NCBI GenBank assembly: GCA_017991935.1
Contig: JAGOPP010000006.1
Span: 17,434-81,433, forward strand
Length of the DNA stretch: 64,000 nt
Reading direction: 5' to 3'
DNA from: Oscillospiraceae bacterium
Lineage (GTDB): Bacteria; Bacillota; Clostridia; Oscillospirales; Ruminococcaceae
This document shows positions 60,610-64,000 of the stretch, in pieces (the first letter of the stretch is position 1; each line of letters opens with the position of its first letter). The notes below the pieces were generated by a model that was given only the letters and a program-made list of their open reading frames with translations, was not told the DNA's origin and ran no database searches. Made by a program: the position numbers and the translations under genes.

Positions 60610-60791
60610 TTCCGTTCTACGTAGGAGAATTTTTCTTCAATGTAAGGAGACGAATTTCCTCTGCTTCGTTTTCGGCCCGGCTGTATTCTCAGCGGAGTGG
60701 GAGGTCCGCGGGGGGTTCGGTTGTGCCAAGGAAAAGGGGGCAAGATGGGGACATCCCCGATTTTTTAAGAAAGTGAAAGGAGTGTTTGGTT
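60610..60791 (+). promoter_or_regulatory. Long leader of eutBC with terminator-like hairpin
   Basis: About 180 untranslated bases. Two short hairpins follow one another near 60617-60650 (TTCT/AGAA and TCTTC/GGAGA arms), and a small GGGG-ACAT-CCCC stem (60747-60758) is followed by six T (60761-60766) just before the AAAGGAG. This fits an attenuated leader. Many eut operons in this phylum use ANTAR-controlled antitermination, but the loops here do not clearly match, and no cobalamin riboswitch is visible. Confidence 0.4.
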
Positions 60792-62159
60792 TTGAAACTA
60801 AAGACCAGACTTAACGGAAAAACATTTGAATTCCGTGATGTCAAGGATGTTTTAGCCAAAGCAAACGAACCGAAATCTGCCGACAGATTTCAGGGAATCG
60901 CCGCTGAGACTGTCACCGAGAGAATCGCAGCCAAAGTCGTCCTCTCCAATTTGACCGTCAGCGATATCACTGAGAATCCTGTGGTCCCGTACGAGAAGGA
61001 CGAAGTTACCAGAGTGGAACTTGACGCCCTGAACCAGCGCGTATATGGCAGTTTTAAAAACATGACCATCGGCGAGGTTCGCGAGTGGATCATGAACAGC
61101 CATACTACTAAGGATGATCTTTATCGCGGGAGTTTTGCGTTTAACGGCGAAACCGTTGCCGCCATCGCGAAGATCTGCTCCACCAGCGACCTGATCTATG
61201 GCGCCAGCAAAGCTTCCAACCCGACCCGCTGCGTCACGCAGATCGGACTTCCCGGCACTCTTAGCTACCGCTGCCAGACCAACTCCACCACCGATGACGT
61301 CGACTCCATTCTGTTCGGCGTTAAAGAGGGCGTGAGCTTTGGTTCCGGCGACGCCTGCATCGGCATCAACCCGGTGGAAGATACCGTCGAGACCACCCGC
61401 CGCATTGCCGACTGCCTCTGGGGCTTCATGCAGGAGTGGAAAGTTCCGACCCAGCTGACGGTTCTTTCCCACGTCACCACGCAGATGCAGTCCGTCCGCG
61501 AGGGCGCTCCGCTTAGCATGTTCTTCCAGTCCATTGCCGGCACGCAGGCCGCCTGCGACGATTTCGGCGTTTCCCGCGATCTTTTGCTCGAGGCGTACGA
61601 CCTTGCCGCCCATGAGTGCACCGGCACCGGCGCAAACCGTCTCTATTTTGAAACTGGACAAGGCTCGGAAGTTTCCATCGGCGCCGACGAAGGCGCGGAT
61701 GAGATGACGCTCGAGGGCCGTACATACGGATTTGCCCGTTTCTTCCGTCCTTTCATGGTCAACAACGTCTCCGGATTTATCGGGCCTGAAACCATCTACG
61801 ACGGCAGAGAAATGATCCGCGCCAACCTCGAAGATCACTTCATGGCCAAAATCATCGGCCTTCCGATGGGCATGGCCCCTTGCTACACCAACCACACCGG
61901 CATCGACCAAAACGACCAGGAGATCGCCTGCCTGCTGCTCAACGCGGCGAACTGCAACTACTACATGGGCGTCCCGATGGGCGACGACGTCATGCTTTCC
62001 TATCAGGACGTGTCTTTCCACGACGACGCCACGATGCGTGAGCTGAGCCACAGAAAGCCCGCCCCTGAGTTCCACAAATGGGCGATCGATCTTGGAATTA
62101 TGGACGCTGAAGGTCATCTAACGGATATGGCCGGCAACGCTGCCATATTCTTTAAATAA
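60792..62159 (+). CDS. eutB: Ethanolamine ammonia-lyase large subunit
   Basis: Adenosylcobalamin-dependent enzyme that splits ethanolamine to acetaldehyde and ammonia. The protein has 455 residues, starting MKLKTRLNGKTFEFRDVKDV as in other EutB. VLAKANEPKSADRFQG and VLSNLTVSDITENPVVPYE are N-terminal family segments; the TIM barrel has CQTNSTTDDVDSILFG, GINPVEDTVETT and NYYMGVPMGDDVML. TTG 60792 is nine bases from AAAGGAG; TTG 60786 is too close. It pairs with eutC after 18 bp. No eutA, eutL or shell-protein genes are adjacent. Confidence 0.95.
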   Translation: MKLKTRLNGKTFEFRDVKDVLAKANEPKSADRFQGIAAETVTERIAAKVVLSNLTVSDITENPVVPYEKDEVTRVELDALNQRVYGSFKNMTIGEVREWIMNSHTTKDDLYRGSFAFNGETVAAIAKICSTSDLIYGASKASNPTRCVTQIGLPGTLSYRCQTNSTTDDVDSILFGVKEGVSFGSGDACIGINPVEDTVETTRRIADCLWGFMQEWKVPTQLTVLSHVTTQMQSVREGAPLSMFFQSIAGTQAACDDFGVSRDLLLEAYDLAAHECTGTGANRLYFETGQGSEVSIGADEGADEMTLEGRTYGFARFFRPFMVNNVSGFIGPETIYDGREMIRANLEDHFMAKIIGLPMGMAPCYTNHTGIDQNDQEIACLLLNAANCNYYMGVPMGDDVMLSYQDVSFHDDATMRELSHRKPAPEFHKWAIDLGIMDAEGHLTDMAGNAAIFFK

Positions 62160-62177
62160 GAAAGGAGGCTGCTACAA

Positions 62178-63038
62178 ATGAATGAAGCTGAGCTTATGGA
62201 AATTGTCAGGAAGGCGATTACCCAGGTGTGCGGCGAAAACGAAGCAGCACCCTCTAAATGCGCCTGCGGCGGAGAAGTTCCGGATCTGTCCGCGGTTGAT
62301 CTTCAGAAACTTCTTCTCATCCCGAACCTTACGCCTGAGCACGCCGCGGAATATCTCCGCCTGAAAGCCCGCTCGGCCGCCCGCCTTGGTGTCTGGAGAT
62401 CCGGCCCCCGTCCGCTGACCCAGACCATTCTGCGTTTCCGCGCCGACCACGCCTGCGCGATGGACGCCGTCTTTGACGACGTTCACGACGAAGTGCTCGC
62501 GAGAAACAACCTTAAAAAATATCAGACCTCCTGCAAGAGCAAGGACGAATATCTGACCCGTCCGGACCTCGGCCGCGTTTTCGACGACGATATGGCTGCC
62601 CGGATTAAAAAGGAATGCGCCAATGATCCGGATGTCCAGATCTTTGTCGCGGACGGACTCTCCTCCACCGCTGTGGAAGCCAACATCGACGAAGTCCTGC
62701 CGGCCATCCTCAACGGCCTCAAGAGCACCAGCCTGAAGATCGGCACCCCGTTCTTCGTCCAATACGGCCGCGTCGGCTCCGAGGATTCCGTTGCCAAGAT
62801 CCTGAACGCGAAAGTGACCGTGGTTCTCCTTGGCGAAAGACCCGGACTCGCCTCCGCCGAATCCCTCTCCGCCTACTGCGTGTACGGCGGCTATCCGGGC
62901 ATCGCGGAAGCCAACCGCACCGTCGTCTCCAACATCCACAGGGCCGGAACCCCGCCGGTCGAGGCCGGCGCGTTTATCGCTGAGCTCTGCCAGAAGATGT
63001 TCCAGAAAAAGGCCTCCGGACTGGATCTCAAAGACTGA
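62178..63038 (+). CDS. eutC: Ethanolamine ammonia-lyase small subunit
   Basis: B12-binding partner of EutB; 286 residues. The core has ARLGVWRSGPRPLTQTILRF, RADHACAMDAVF, FVADGLSSTAVEAN and the C-terminal LLGERPGLASAESLSAYCVY, followed by NIHRAGTPPVEAGAFI. A short N-terminal extension holds a CACGG cysteine pair. AAAGGAGG stands upstream of ATG 62178. It is closed by a strong terminator, so the transcript carries only eutB and eutC. Confidence 0.95.
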   Translation: MNEAELMEIVRKAITQVCGENEAAPSKCACGGEVPDLSAVDLQKLLLIPNLTPEHAAEYLRLKARSAARLGVWRSGPRPLTQTILRFRADHACAMDAVFDDVHDEVLARNNLKKYQTSCKSKDEYLTRPDLGRVFDDDMAARIKKECANDPDVQIFVADGLSSTAVEANIDEVLPAILNGLKSTSLKIGTPFFVQYGRVGSEDSVAKILNAKVTVVLLGERPGLASAESLSAYCVYGGYPGIAEANRTVVSNIHRAGTPPVEAGAFIAELCQKMFQKKASGLDLKD

Positions 63039-63056
63039 TCCAAAAGACGCTCCAAC

Positions 63057-63090
63057 AAAAAGGCCCCTCCGCTTCGGAGGGGCCTTTTTT
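63057..63090 (+). terminator. Terminator of eutBC
   Basis: GGCCCCTCCG (63062-63071) pairs with CGGAGGGGCC (63075-63084), flanked by A and T runs. Confidence 0.9.
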
Positions 63091-63127
63091 GTGTCGGGGG
63101 GAATCGGGTCGCACCGTTCGGTCGGCG

Positions 63128-63253
63128 GGCCTCGGCCTACCAACCGGTACGCGGAATGGGCCGCCAAGAAAAGCCGAAGCGGGAAAGCCGACCGGCCTCG
63201 GCCTGCTGATCGGTACGCGGAACGGGCCGCCAAGAAAAGCCGGGGCGGGAAAG
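63128..63253. repeat. 66-bp tandem direct repeat (two copies)
   Basis: About 60 bases at 63128-63187 recur at 63194-63253 with a few mismatches (shared core CGCGGAA-GGGCCGCCAAG). Non-coding on both strands. Confidence 0.85.
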
Positions 63254-63296
63254 GGTGTGACACAGGCGCGCGGCCGGGGCGAAACCCGTGCCGCTT

Positions 63297-63466
63297 GGCA
63301 ACCCAAAACTCAACCCTGCCCGAACAAAAAGCGCCGGAGAATGAAAGCATACCGTTTGGCCAGCCCAAAACCCGACCCCGCTCAAACAAAAAGCGCCGGA
63401 GAATGGAAGCATACCGTTTGGCCAACCCAAAACTCAACCCTGCCCGAACAAAAAGCGCCGGTTTCG
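63297..63466. repeat. 62-bp tandem direct repeat (about 2.7 copies)
   Basis: Units repeat with offset 62 bp; the core AAAAAGCGCCGG occurs at 63326, 63388 and 63450. The last copy merges with the ylmH terminator, suggesting that the array grew by copying the terminator arm and its flank. Confidence 0.9.
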
Positions 63467-63475
63467 CGGCGCTTT
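63449..63475 (-). terminator. Terminator of ylmH (bidirectional)
   Basis: AGCGCCG pairs with CGGCGCT; the T run on the minus strand is TTTTTG and on the plus strand TTTTTATTT. It lies directly after the ylmH stop. Confidence 0.8.
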
Positions 63476-64000
63476 TTATTTATACAATTTTATGACGGCG
63501 CGCAGGCGGCCCTTCTTGGTCTCGCTCTTGATCCCGGCGAAGAGGAAGCGCCCACGCCCGCGGACGGAGACGATCGCGCCCTCCTCCGGGTGAAAATCCG
63601 CCTTGAGCACGGCCGCCCCGTTGATGAGCACGAGCTCCCGCTCAATGAGCACGGCGCTTTCGCTGCGGGAGAGCTGAAAGACCGCGGAGATCAGCGAGTC
63701 GAGCCGCGGCGAGGAGACGACAACCTCGGCCTCCTCGGGCTGCGGAAGGGCCGCATCCGGGATCTCGTCGGCAAGGCGGCAGCGCACGGCGGTGTGCCGG
63801 ATCTCCTTGAGATTTTCCGCAAGGTAGTCCGCCGCGGAGCGCAAGCAGATCACATAGGCGCCGCTCCCGGCGGTCAAGATATCTCCGATCAGGCCGCGCC
63901 GGATGCCGAGGGACATCAGCGCGCCGAGGCAGTCCCGATGCGCGAGCGGCTCGGCGAAGCGCTCGGAGACGGGGGAGATCTCGAGACAGACGACCGGCCG
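63476..64000 (-). CDS. ylmH: YlmH-type S4 RNA-binding protein, 3' part
   Basis: The 3' part of a gene that continues past the right edge; 174 residues are visible. The frame stays open to 64000, with HRDCLGALMSLGIRRGLIGDI typical of YlmH. The C-terminal S4 domain follows (LDSLISAVFQLSRSESAVLI, then IERELVLINGAAVLKADF). YlmH binds RNA and lies in the division-gene cluster (ylmE-F-G-H, divIVA) in Gram-positives; recent work links it to stalled-ribosome rescue. The start is not in the window. Confidence 0.9.
   Translation of the reverse strand, partial: RPVVCLEISPVSERFAEPLAHRDCLGALMSLGIRRGLIGDILTAGSGAYVICLRSAADYLAENLKEIRHTAVRCRLADEIPDAALPQPEEAEVVVSSPRLDSLISAVFQLSRSESAVLIERELVLINGAAVLKADFHPEEGAIVSVRGRGRFLFAGIKSETKKGRLRAVIKLYK

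Noticed and set aside
60610..60791. Cobalamin riboswitch upstream of eutB
   Set aside because: No B12-box (GCC...CTGCCCCCGCAACTG type) or AGTCAGGA-ACC element is visible; the leader is also too short for the usual class.
63128..63466. CRISPR array
   Set aside because: Units are 62-66 bp with no distinct spacers, repeats are contiguous and diverged, and no cas genes are near.

Overview
The window reads as a chromosomal, mostly core-genome segment of a GC-rich, endospore-forming member of the Clostridia (Bacillota), probably an Oscillospirales-type gut anaerobe. The evidence is the Gram-positive type PolC, the forespore sigma factor SigG, YlmC/YmxH, the YtfI/YtfJ (GerW) pair, WalJ, ScpA/ScpB, the zinc-binding forms of L28 and L32, and the conserved order rpsB-tsf-pyrH-frr-uppS-cdsA-dxr-rseP-ispG-polC. 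The genus cannot be fixed from the sequence alone. I found no tRNA, rRNA, CRISPR array, prophage or insertion sequence.

Layout. 1-6.0 kb: 5' end of a DUF421 gene, two tandem signal peptidases, a tiny membrane peptide overlapping mnmA, a CNNM/CorC-type transporter behind an attenuator-like leader, and a ROK-like kinase. 6.0-7.9 kb: sigG divergent from ylmC/ymxH. 7.9-22.6 kb: translation, envelope and isoprenoid genes (rpsB, tsf, pyrH, frr, uppS, cdsA, dxr, rseP, ispG) ending in polC and a degenerate aminotransferase-like gene; a LURP-one/YxjI-like gene and a possible small exported peptide lie between tsf and pyrH. 22.9-37.3 kb: rluA-type synthase and radC from back-to-back promoters, yceD-rpmF, galM, DUF512-der-plsY, rpmB, a site-2-type protease with scpA-scpB, ytfI-ytfJ, a D,D-carboxypeptidase, and rluB with a repeat-bearing tail. 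37.4-45.2 kb (minus strand): secG, a small membrane protein, a parC/gyrA-type subunit, rlmH, walJ, murA and a LysM-G5-M23 peptidase. 45.4-51.2 kb (minus strand): xpt plus a BMP-type ABC importer, a purine salvage and uptake unit. 51.7-64 kb: an ADP-ribosylglycohydrolase with an extra C-terminal domain, htpG-mrp-HD hydrolase, several small metabolic genes, an isolated eutB-eutC pair, and the 3' part of ylmH.

How the genes work together: the central run couples ribosome production, ribosome recycling, undecaprenyl-phosphate and CDP-diacylglycerol supply, MEP-pathway isoprenoid synthesis, membrane proteolysis and replication. The xpt/BMP/ABC unit imports and salvages purines. EutBC would release ammonia and acetaldehyde from ethanolamine, but no reactivase or microcompartment genes adjoin it.

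The least ordinary content lies between genes. It includes an attenuator leader before the CNNM gene, a leader before eutBC, an AT-rich palindromic control region before xpt without a purine riboswitch, and terminators with no obvious gene upstream. It also includes repeated short tandem duplications (about 60-110 bp) at or just past gene 3' ends. All promoters and terminators were found by eye. No folding, alignment or database search was run.
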